A program made the position numbers and the translations under genes. From Lantana camara (taxonomy: Eukaryota; Streptophyta; Magnoliopsida; Lamiales; Verbenaceae), in the NCBI GenBank assembly GCA_037501455.1, contig CM074865.1:3669001-3733000 (forward strand): a DNA stretch of 64,000 nt. The letters are read 5' to 3'. Below the pieces are notes generated by a model, which was not told the origin of the DNA, searched no databases, and was given only the letters and a program-made list of their open reading frames with translations. Of the stretch, positions 24,528 to 34,213 are shown one piece after another (position 1 is the first letter of the stretch; every line of letters starts with the position of its first letter).

Positions 24528-26254
24528 ATGAATCGGTCTCGTGGAAACCTCACTAGGGGCAAGAGTATTTGGAGAGGTAATATGATCATTAACAATGCAT
24601 CAACATCTGTTGCTACCACAACTTTAGTCCCGCCCACTGTATCAGGCGATCAGGCACTAGTATCATCACCATTGGCTTCTCCATCTTCAGCATTAGCTCC
24701 ACAACCACCATTTTCTCCTTCACAAGCACCACAGTCTCCTTCGCAACCATTGTCATCTCAGTCTCCACCGGTTAGTGGTTCGAATTCTACAGAACAGACT
24801 AGGATATCGCAAGTGATTGGGCCATCTACCGTGTCTGCTCCATCATCCACCACGAAAGCTAAATTGGAACCCGCTGGAAATACGTAAATATATAACAACT
24901 ACTTTCTTTATTATGTCTTGTAATATTTCTGGAGTTTATGCATCTTCATAATATATATTTATGCAGGTATATGGATAGCTGGGCTGGGACAAACAACATC
25001 ACTAATGTCTTAAAATCCAAGTTGACTGAGCCGTATAGGACATGGAAAGACATTCCCCCTCATGTTGTTGATGAATGGTTCGAGGAGTGGAAGGTACTAA
25101 TCATTACATATGTTTATTTAATTCTTTAGAACAGAAATTAAATATTAAAACTGTTAAATGTTTTCTGTTATTTGATTTATAATTTACAGAAATATGTATA
25201 TTGGGATCCACAACATGAGCTGCATATGAGAAATGCATTTGAGTTTGTTGGAGCGAAGCGTTTGGCTGATCATTACAATAGGATTAGATACAAAGGTCAG
25301 AAGCCAGGATGGATGTTACAGAGGGTTTATGACAACTTGTCTGAATGGTGGAAGTCCGCAGAGTTCACGTCTAAATCATTGAAAAACAAGAAAAATAGGG
25401 CATCCACTAAAGGAGGCGTACTTCATACAGGCGGAAGCATTTCAGCTGCTACTATTCGAAAAAGAGTGGTAAGTCATTACCTTCACAATATTTAACAATT
25501 AGCTTAGTTTGTGTTCGAAGATCCTATTAAGTTAACATTATTTGCAGAGCGAGAGGGAAGACAGAGAAGTTGGCCATGAAGAGATATTCAAGATGACTCG
25601 AATCAGAAAGGTTGATAAAAAACAAACATCAAATGAGACTGTTGGAAATATTGCTGAAGGTGTTGAAGCAAATGAACAAAATAATGATGCTGGTCGAGCT
25701 ATGTGGGTCGATGAGCGTTCGCGCTCAACATGGGTTAGTTTTATTGTATTTATGAGCAATTATTCATTTATTAAAAACTTCGTGCGAGATCATAAGGACC
25801 ACTTCAACACATCTATATATACATATTATTGTAGGAGCTTTACAATAAGTTGAAAGAGGAGCGAGACCATCAAGCAGCTCTACTTGGTGAGGATGAGAGG
25901 GTTAAATTGCCTGCCGATTTTGAATTACTTATTCAAGCTGGTGGGGGGCCAAACAAGAAGGGCGAGGTGTATGGGATGCCCTACTTGAAAAGTAGAGGCT
26001 CACGTACTAAAACACCCACAAGCTCCCAAGGTTGCTCTACTAGCTCAGCCCCATTGTCGGAGTTAGATGAATTAAGAAGACAACAACAGCAACTCCTTGA
26101 AGAACAAGCTGCGTTACGGCAACAAATGCAGGATCAGGAGGCTGGGCTACGCCAACAACAGGATCAGATTTTATCCGCCATAACACAGATGGCTGCTATG
26201 TTTCAGCAACAACGCAATCCGAATCCCGATGTCCAACGCGACTCAAATGACTAG
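24528..26254 (+). CDS. Second CACTA ORF, Ptta/En-Spm family (TnpA-like role), 5 exons, 455 aa
   Basis: Exons 24528-24883, 24967-25093, 25190-25468, 25548-25733 and 25835-26254 join in phase through GT-AG introns to 455 residues. The N-terminus is Ser/Pro/Gln-rich and low-complexity. The middle (DEWFEEWKKYVYWDP, RIRYKGQKPGWM, GGSISAATIRKRV) has the pattern of the plant transposase Ptta/En/Spm family (PF03004). Near residue 350 it has GEVYGMPYLKSR, then a Gln-rich coiled coil (about 385-440). In En/Spm the equivalent protein binds the subterminal repeats. Here too the ATG directly follows an acceptor (TTTGTAG), so it may be expressed from the same precursor as the transposase by alternative splicing. 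Confidence 0.88.
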
Positions 26255-27180
26255 GCAAGTACTACTTTGTGCTTAAGTTATGTTGCGTTGAATGTGTCAC
26301 TTTAATTTTTGCTATTTTTGATCATCATTACAGTGAAAGAGAGCCGATCGAGTGATATAGAGTGGTTGAACCATCAAATGAATCGAGTTTGCTTTGCCCC
26401 TTGTTTTCACTAACTTGTTTCTTCTTAACAACAATCAACATATATATGTATTGTTCACTTCATCAAATACCACACAATTATCATTAATTTACTGGTAGCA
26501 AATTAATTAACTCGTAACGAGGAAGTTAAACTTTGGGATAATGGGTTAATTAGGATACAAGATTTCGAAATTAAAAGTTGAGGTATATTTATGCATTGAT
26601 TAGAGAAATACCTATAAGGTATAGGTCGTTTTGAGATTTTTCATTAAAGTTGAGGTATTTTATCATTAAAGTTTTTCTTCCTATACGGTATAGGTCGTTT
26701 TGAGATTTTTCATGCATTGTCTTACATATTCATGCATTTACGTGTCTTCAAAGCTTAAATCCTTATTCATCAACTAACCTTTGCAGGTTTAATGTTTTTT
26801 TTTACAGATCAAGCGCCTCAAATAGCATAAGTGGCAATGTAGCAACACTATTTAAATTTTCAAATGGTGGAGAGAAATTTTCGCTTTATATCTAGTGTGG
26901 GCGTATTTTACGTAGGATTCGCAACATATGGATTTATGTAATATTACTTGAATATATTGTAATTCGGCATATTTTACCAAATTTCGTGCAGTTGGATTTG
27001 GTTTTACATTATTGTTGGATTTATGGACAATGGTTGAATTTTGAATTTATTGGTGGCGTATTGCACATTATTCTCGAATTTAAGGCTTTTTATCATTTTA
27101 TTTCGGGGTGTATAATTACTGAAAATACAGGATGAAATTTTGAAATACAAAAAAAAAAAAAAAAAAAAATTTAAATTATA
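26255..27180 (+). other. 3' non-coding part of the CACTA element
   Basis: AT-rich, no ORF of note. The stretch TATAGGTCGTTTTGAGATTT occurs twice (about 26621 and 26690). A poly-A run lies at about 27150-27170. Presumably it contains the 3' untranslated region and polyadenylation site of the second ORF. Confidence 0.5.
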
Positions 27181-27187
27181 ATAAGAA

Positions 27188-27810
27188 ATTTCCGACGAAA
27201 TTTCAGACGAAGTTCGTCTGAAATTTTATTCGATTTTCCTGGAAATTTTCATATATTTTCGTCTGAAAATGGTCTGAAGTTCGTCTGAAATATATCAATT
27301 TTCGTCTGAAATTTCGTCTGAAATTCGTCTGAAAAAACACATAAAAAATAATAAAATAATACTTTTCGTCGGAAATTTCGTCGGAAATTTCGTCGGTCAA
27401 TAATTCAGACCCCATATTGTGGTCGCAAAGTCGTCGGAAAAATATTCGATGAAAATTAGACCAACATGTTTTGGTCGGAAATTTCGTCGCACTTTTCGTC
27501 TGAAATTTTGATGACGAAAAAATGGTCAGGATAATTTCGTCGGAAATTTCGTCGCAAACTCGCCGCAAATCTGGTTCGTCGGAAATTTTGGGATTTCGGG
27601 CGAGAAATATTTTCGTCTGAAATTAGTCTGAGTTTCGTCGGAAAAATATTTCGTCGGAAATTTCCTCGGAAAGTTCGTCTGAAATTATCTGCGACGAGGG
27701 TGTTTCGGTCGAACTTGAGTTCGCCGGAAATTCGTCTGAAAGTGGTCGGAAACCAATTATTTCAGACGAAAACGTCCAAAATTTCGTCGGAAATTTTCGT
27801 CGGAAATCGG
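27188..27810. repeat. 3' subterminal repeats of the CACTA element
   Basis: More than twenty copies of TTCGTCTGAAAT and TTTCGTCGGAAAT, the reverse complement of the motifs at the 5' end. Matching inverted subterminal blocks are the signature of CACTA ends. Confidence 0.88.
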
Positions 27811-27826
27811 CTGTTTTTTTGTAGTG

Positions 27827-28066
27827 ATCCCTTCAGGCGTATGCGATCGGATCGATCCTTGAAGCCTAGGGATCGGATCGGATCGCTCCTTGGGGGATCG
27901 ATCCCATTTGGGGGTAGGGATCGAACTTGATCCGTTAGGGCTTAGCGGATCGGGTTCGATCTGTTGATCCGTTGGCGAGGGGACCTTGGTCCGCTTGAGG
28001 TGGCGAGATGTCCAAGTGGCTTCCTCTAAGGCGTGCCACGTGGCTCGGCCATTTTATGCCATATCA
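27827..28066 (-). repeat. Tat LTR, outer part of U3, beyond the CACTA element
   Basis: Continues the GATC palindrome array and then runs to a likely LTR terminus ATATCA at about 28066, which pairs with TGAT at 10851. The exact terminus is an inference because the matching 5-bp target duplication at the other LTR is outside the window. Confidence 0.6.
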
Positions 28067-28417
28067 CACACTCTATATTAATTTATATTCGCAAAAAATA
28101 CCTTAAACCTCCAACAAACCCACCTAGCCCCCAACTGTACGTCCTTGATGAAGCAACACTTTTATTCTCGTATTCCACCATATATTTAACGCTCTTCCTT
28201 GTATCGTCGTGTAGAGCGAACTTCACGCCTTCATTGCATCGATCGAACTCCACTATTCATGGGCTCTCAATGCCCTTTTCACCACATTCTTCTGCAAATA
28301 GTCGGTCACCACATTTCTTCCCATTACAATAACTCCTCTAGAAGCTTGAAATCCTTATCTTTCTCATCGATCTATTATCACACTCAAGAACGATTTTAGG
28401 GCAATAATGTTTTTAGG
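28067..28417. other. Intergenic host DNA
   Basis: No supported gene; short ORFs only (28033-28399), without recognisable motifs. Confidence 0.4.
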
Positions 28418-29024
28418 CAGGGGCGGATCCAAGATCACTCGGCAGCCGGGGCTGAAAATCTGTAATTCCGGATCACTAATTATATTTTTGGGATTAAATT
28501 TTACACTATCAACATTGATTTTTTTTTTTGATTGACAATCGAACTTGATGATTCAATAGAACTCTTTGATCATTTGCTAAAATACCGATACATGATTACA
28601 AACTATGATGCCGATTCAAAAAAATAATTCATCAGTTAACACTCTTTATAATAAGCATATAAAGGTTGAACATTTTATAAATATACAAAGCTTAAACATT
28701 TAATAATAATTCACAGAAACAATTCATTTCCCAAAAATTAAGAACTAAGAAGTAACCAATTTCACAAAATTCCTCAAATTTTGCACTAATTAAAACCGAA
28801 AAAAATTAAAAGGAAGCTTACCCATAAAAACTAAAAAATAATTCACTTTACAATATCTTTCTATTAGAAACTATGGGAAAATAAATTTTTTTTTTATATT
28901 TTTGACGGGGTTATAATACACGACTTTGATTATAATATATTTTTTTTTAATTTATTTTTTAAGGGGGTGGGTGGGGGATGATGGGGGCGGAGCCCCCCCT
29001 TCGCCTACATTGGCTCCGCCCCTG
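28418..29024. mobile_element. Non-autonomous hAT element, 607 bp
   Basis: Terminal inverted repeats CAGGGGCGGATCCAAGAT and, at the other end, ACATTGGCTCCGCCCCTG. An exact 8-bp target duplication, TTTTTAGG, lies at 28410-28417 and 29025-29032. Length, AT-rich non-coding interior and 8-bp duplication fit a hAT MITE-like element. Confidence 0.92.
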
Positions 29025-29032
29025 TTTTTAGG

Positions 29033-30050
29033 ACAACATTTTAGGGTAACAACTATTCAAATTTGCGGAGGAATTTATTTTTTTATTTGTTTACTGTAAT
29101 TAAAAAAAAGATGATCCACGTATATTTAAGATTAATAAGTTGGCATTGTAATAATATGTAGACATTGATGTGTTTTAAAATATGCCTTCTAGAGTCTACG
29201 TAGTTCAATTTTCGAAAAATTTAGTCTGATGAGTATGTGTTTTTTTTTTTTTTTTAAATTGAAGAAAAATTTCCGACATAAAGTATCCTAAAATTGTCAA
29301 AAAATTGATAGCCGTGGAATATTGTATTTTATGAAAAATAATGTCTTAAAAATCCAAATTTATAATTTATGCTGGATCAATGGTGTAATTTTACAATATA
29401 TTTACGTAAGGGGCCCACGAGGAAAGTCCAAGAAATCAATAAAGCAAATAACTGAGATTGACTCTATAGGTTCATATGGCAAAACTTTACGACTAATATG
29501 GCAAAATGGACCTATAGTCGTAAAGTTTTGCCCATTGGTACTAAAAAAATCATTTTTAATTTTTTTTTTTTCACGGCGTAAATGCGATTAAATCCTTCAT
29601 TCTTCACCGCAGTGCGCGCGCGCTCTCTCTCTCTCTGCCCCTCGTTGTTGCCTTCTTCGCCGCTATCTTTTCCCTACTTTCATCTGCTCCGAAGAATATT
29701 TATATTTAATTAATTTCGAATATTCAGGGTGTTCCGAATTTTCTCTAATTTAATTATATTAATCAATTGTCCAGGATTAGAATTAAAATTTTACATTAGT
29801 ATTTTTGAAGGGGTTACTCAAAAAATCTTAACTAATGTTTTATTATTATTTTTAATCTATTTGAAACTATAATTAATTATTTACGCTTAATTTAAATTAT
29901 TCAATTCCCATAATTTTTGAAGTTAATATTATTTGAATAACTATATAATTATCATGCAACGCGTAATGTAACGCTTTCCTTTACTGGCATGTGTAAAACG
30001 CCTTCCTTTTATCTTATCCTATCTGAAAGGAAATATTTGGGAGCAAATTT
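29033..30050. other. Intergenic, AT-rich; holds an inverted relic of kinase-promoter sequence
   Basis: At about 29401-29465 it resembles, in the same plus-strand orientation, the promoter repeat found at 52580-52640. Relative to the kinase pseudogene downstream it is therefore inverted. A GC/CT-rich microsatellite sits near 29612-29636. No gene seen. Confidence 0.45.
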
Positions 30051-30527
30051 TCTAAATGGTAGCAAAGACTTGAAGAGTCAAACCGAGTGATTTGATCTTT
30101 TGAGCAAAATTTCCAAATGGGCCACAGTAAAATATTGGAAGCAGAATTCCTAAAGTGTAGCAAAGACGGTAGAAAACAGAATTCTGGAAAATGGCATTCC
30201 AATAATGAAGTCAAATGCCGCGTTTCAGGTACAGAAAGAAAATGCTAAGTGTATGCAACACCGTGGCTCTTATCATGCGCGCATACTTACTGTTCTAGCA
30301 ACAAAAAATCTAATTAACCAACTAACTAAACATAATTTACATATATCAGAACATTTACAGCATCTAACTATGCTAACAAAGACTTAAAGAGTCAATCATG
30401 CACAGTTAGTCAGTCGTTCCCCAAACTACAGGTAAATATCTCTTCTGTGTGATCTAAGTTTCGTAAAATATAATAGATATAGTTCATTGTTCATAGCTAG
30501 AGCTCCAACTACACAACAAGTGGTCCA

Positions 30528-30925
30528 ATGGAAAAAACTTCCTGCCATGATTGCTGTCTTAATGTTCTTGCTCACTATCAGAACAATTTCCTTAGCTGAA
30601 ATAGTTTCAAAAGAAGATGAAGAAGCCATTCTTGCTTTCAAATCCACAATAACCTCAGACCCTTTTAAAATCTTGTCCAAAAACTGCTCTACCAATGCAT
30701 CCATCTGCATCTGGATTGGGGTATCCTGCACCACCAAGACCCCTCGACGAGTCACGGCCATTAATTTCTTCGGTTTCGGTTTTCTGGCCACTTTCATCTC
30801 ACTCCAAATCTGGGAAACTTAGCATTCCTCGATTCATTAGACCTCAGCCGCAACACCTTCATCGGCTTCATACCCCGCGAGCTCTCTAATCTGCTACGTT
30901 TGAGGCTAGGATACTCGATGAACCT
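30528..30925 (+). pseudogene. Truncated LRR receptor-kinase pseudogene (5' end only)
   Basis: Clear paralogue of the first exon of the kinase at 52361 (minus), with the same signal-peptide region and LRR N-terminal domain (EEAILAFKSTITSDP, TNASIC, GVSCTT). An extra A in the run after ATG GAA shifts the frame at codon 3. A second frameshift lies near 30795. Homology stops near 30925, after one or two LRRs, with no kinase following. Upstream, three segments with AAAGACTTRAAGAGTCAA-type sequence (about 30062, 30150 and 30378) and the block at 30470-30491 match the promoter of the intact paralogue, so this was a genomic copy, not a retrocopy. Confidence 0.88.
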
Positions 30926-31039
30926 TTAATTAACATTTTAAATAAATTTTGTATTCCACCATAATTCAAACTTCTAATACAATATTCATTTAATAAATAT
31001 ACGGAAACATAATAAATATGGCTAAAATACAATCATAAT

Positions 31040-31702
31040 CTATGAAAGAGGGCACTTGACTCCATTAAAGGAATATCTTCTTCCATAACGGGTGAATTGA
31101 TGGCCTCCACACAAATGCAATAGGTGAGGTTGCCACGAAAATCAACCAGCCCGTTGCAAGTAGCACTCCGGCACCAAATGATGACGATGTCAAGAAGGCA
31201 AGACTTTATGGCGCATTAGCCATTGTGCCCGGCGTATCCCTAGACGATGGAAGATGTAATCATTTGTTGTCTCATCCCTCAAAACTTATAGCATTCCCTC
31301 ACTCTTCAATTCTTTGCTCGTTAGGATCGAGACAAAATCAAGAAGAAAAAAGCATGGCCTCCAAAATCAGACAGCCCCAAATTGCCCGCAGATTCTCGCA
31401 TACAACATTCTAACTTGACCAGCAAACCAGTCCCCAGCGCGGCTCCTCATGTGCCTGTTGCCTTGAAAAACGGGCCCAACACGGACAAGGCGAAGAAGGA
31501 AAAAGTGAAGGGGAGCTCTAGCAGCAATCCTTCTGATGTCGTGATTGCATTGAATGTGCTGCCGAAAAAGAAAGTAAAAAAGCAGCCGAACACAGAGGCT
31601 CCACCGGCCGAGGATTGGCCCAAACACCAAAAGAATGTGTCTGTTCCTCCTGCTAAATCAACCCTTGAGGCAGCTGTGCCTGAGCCTGAGTCACTGAGCT
31701 GA
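31040..31702 (+). pseudogene. Unidentified gene fragment, C-terminal part, degraded
   Basis: Three readable pieces. A helical stretch (RALDSIKGISSSITGELM, from about 31050) ends in a stop. A one-base frame change leads to NQPVASSTPAPNDDDVKK and RLYGALAIVPGVSLDDG (about 31110-31250). After a possible acceptor (TTAG at about 31324) comes a Lys/Ser/Pro-rich C-terminus (DRDKIKKKKAWPP to PEPESLS, stop 31702). The intron-like gap argues against a retrocopy. I do not recognise the family. The tail resembles a disordered nuclear-protein C-terminus, which is an inference only. Confidence 0.4.
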
Positions 31703-32040
31703 CATTATAACTCTTTAGTTAGTTTTGATTCTTTTTTCCAATAGTATAAATCTTTCTTTTCATTTCTTTGAGTTAGATTTCTTTTAGATCACAGCTTGTT
31801 AATTATATAAGTTGCATTGTTTTAGGTTAGTTGAAGTCTTGAAGAGCTCCTGCCCTTCATCCATATTCCATAATGGGAGGAGGGGCCTCTTCATTTTCCT
31901 TTTTCCTTTTTTTTTTTTTTTTTTAAATTCAATTTTGGTCCTGAAATTATTTAAGTTAAAAAATTTGGGGAAAGAATTTTGACTAGTACTCTTCAAGAGA
32001 AGTCTAATTAGATCTTGCTTTGATGATGATAGTTGAAATT

Positions 32041-32073
<33 letters not shown>

Positions 32074-32840
32074 ATGTTGGTTCGCTAGCTCATTTTTATG
32101 GATCGAGTCGGATTAGACCATTTAGGTTTAAAACTTTTCTTACCAATTGTGTTATCAGGGATTTGAATTCAAGAGTCAAGACCTCTGATTTGATGATGAT
32201 AGTTGAGACTTGATAAGGACAATACTAATAAATATGAATTGTCATGACATGATTGGTACGTAGAAATAGATTTTATGCAGAAATTAACATAATTTTGGTA
32301 CATATGATGGAATTTTTAGTAATACGGACACGATAAGGATATGGAGATATAAATTTTTTCTTGAATTTTTCACGTGAGGAATGTCGAACATGAGTGTCTG
32401 ACATATGTTCGACACGGTACGATATAATAAAATAATATTTTTAGAAGTGTTCATCCATTATAGGATTCGAGTGTACATTAAAAAGAGTAACATTATTTTG
32501 GCTTTTTATTATGATCGGTATGTTCAAGAAACTCAACAAGAAATGAATTAAAATCATCTTGATTTTATCATTTTTAAAAATGAAAATAAAAATAAAAATA
32601 TGTTGAGTAAAAGCAAATCATGCAAAAATATAACTATTTCAATAAAAATAACAATATCTTTTGCAATTAATTATTAGTTTTTGAAATAAACACTTGTATA
32701 TATCATAAAAATTATGAATAAAATTTACAAAATTTCATCAATATTTAGTACTTTATATCATTTAATAATAAGTATTTATAAAAATATTATAACCTAAGAT
32801 ATATTTAATAAAGTTTTGTAATTAAAATTCAACAATGAGG
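31703..32840. other. Intergenic, very AT-rich
   Basis: Poly-T/A tracts and no supported ORF on either strand. Nothing recognisable. Confidence 0.5.
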
Positions 32841-32844
32841 ATTT

Positions 32845-32900
32845 GATATGTGGGCCTTATCATGGACAGAGGCGATTTAATGGGCCTGAAACAGGCCCAA
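32845..32900 (+). promoter_or_regulatory. Putative promoter of the PQBP1-like gene with GGGCC motifs
   Basis: GTGGGCCTTA, ATGGGCCTG and CAGGCCCAA occur within 55 bp. TGGGCC/GGCCCA (site II-like) elements are typical of plant housekeeping promoters bound by TCP factors. They lie just upstream of a probable 5' untranslated exon that ends in CAG/GTATGA at 33053. Confidence 0.5.
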
Positions 32901-32929
32901 AACAAGCAGAAGAACATCCCAACAATCTC

Positions 32930-33053
32930 TTGTACCTTGCGCTTCAACTGTTGTACATTAACAAGGCATATTTTATATCCGAGAATTTCAAAAATATTCC
33001 ACTCTTGATTCCCATTTCCCAGTTGCCAGCTTCAAAATTCCTCTTCGTCTCAG
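32930..33053 (+). other. Probable 5' untranslated exon of the PQBP1-like gene
   Basis: Follows the GGGCC promoter motifs and ends in a strong donor (TCTCAG then GTATGA). The likely acceptor is at 34210 (a T-rich tract followed by AAG), just before the start codon. The intron 33054-34210 holds no gene. Confidence 0.5.
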
Positions 33054-34213
33054 GTATGATGATTTTAGGGTTTGAAGTTCTAATTGATATGCAAAAGCAT
33101 GTGTAATATGTGTTTGTGTGTTGACAGAAATTTACAAATTTCAGCAAAACGGTTTCTATTTGCAATTTTCAGCTAATTAGTGTTCGCGTTTGTTCCACAA
33201 TTATTGGCTTGTTTAATTCGATGGATGTTTTTTTGATATTGGAGGCAATTTAGCTTTGTCTTTTTTTTTTTTTTTCTTTTTCCTGAGAACTGGGAATTGA
33301 ATTTCTTGGAGTTGGTCTAATTTTGGCGCAGGTGAACACCCTGTTATTTTTTATTTATGTGTCCGTTGCTGTTAATTGCTTTGTCGAATTTCTGGAAGTG
33401 AATGTGATGGTATCTTGATTTTAGTCGTGTTTTGGTGACTGTAATGGGGCGAGTTTATGTTCTGATTTTTGTCATTACTATGGAATCTTGTTTCCTGTTG
33501 ATTTTGTGGAGTAAATAAAATGCGTTGGATGTAGGCATGTAGCTACTTGGGTGCTCACAGCTATGTGCATGTGTATTGCGACAATGCTTGGGTGTTTTTT
33601 AGTTTGAATGCCATTTATGGTAGAAGATTGGAAGGTATTACTCTACGGAGCTTTTGAGCTTCTGTTCGTGTCTTGAGTAACTTATGTCTTAAAATTTTGA
33701 ATATAAGTTTATTAAATACTCCGTTGGTAGTTGTTCATGTATGTTGAAGTTTAGATCAATAAGTTTGAGATTGAGGAATGAATTCAAGCTCGGAATGATT
33801 TCATATCCTCAAATTGAAACCATAAGTTTTAAACTCGTTGGAGAAACAAAGGTAAAGTGCCCGATGAAATATGTGTTTTCGCACAAGTATATTACGTCTC
33901 AGAATTAATATTACTAACTAATAATCTCAAATATCCTGTAAAATCCAATAACTTATTATATTAAACCCAAATTCTCAAATATTCAATAAAATCCATTTTC
34001 TTAATACAACAAGAAGGAACAAGGCCAGAAAGTTATTTTGGGTTCACTCAGTGTTAGCTTGTACTACGCTCTGTTTAATGTTAGGAATGAATCATGACAC
34101 ATGAGAGAAACTCTGAATAAATAAAATCAAGACAAAAGTACGTATGATTTGCGGGGTTTTCATTTCAGTGTGTTCCTATGCTGATACTGGAATTTTGTTT
34201 GTTTTTTAAGCTT

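Larger units (their letters stand above)
11857..27826 (+). mobile_element. Complete CACTA (En/Spm) DNA transposon, 15,970 bp
   Basis: Terminal inverted repeats are perfect over 16 bp: CACTACAAAAAAACAG at 11857-11872 and its complement at 27811-27826. A 3-bp target duplication, ATC (11854-11856 and 27827-27829), flanks it, as expected for CACTA elements. Inside the termini are the subterminal repeat blocks, and between them two spliced genes on the plus strand. It has inserted into the GATC array of the Tat LTR, so it is younger than that element. Intact termini, target duplication and reading frames make this a candidate autonomous copy. Confidence 0.97.
3726..28066 (-). mobile_element. Tat-lineage Ty3/gypsy retrotransposon, interrupted by Athila and CACTA
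   Basis: On the minus strand: an LTR split in two (28066-27827 and 11856-10851), a primer-binding site (10847-10830), gag (about 10773-8760), pol (8757-4997), then an extra ORF in antisense between pol and the 3' LTR (3726-4343, plus strand). The order protease, RT, RNase H, second archaeal-type RNase H, integrase, with the antisense ORF after pol, is characteristic of the Tat lineage. The 3' LTR and the rest of the antisense ORF are displaced beyond the window start by the Athila insertion. Many stops and frameshifts show that it is dead. It is GC-rich and dense in GATC palindromes, unlike the AT-rich flanks. Confidence 0.9.

Noticed and set aside
29612..29640. GC-rich (GC)n(CT)n stretch as a promoter
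   Set aside because: Only a microsatellite with no gene downstream in a fitting position.
34178..34213. Upstream in-frame ATG of the PQBP1-like gene
   Set aside because: It lies within a T-rich tract that looks like the polypyrimidine part of the acceptor at 34210, so the ATG at 34214 is preferred.
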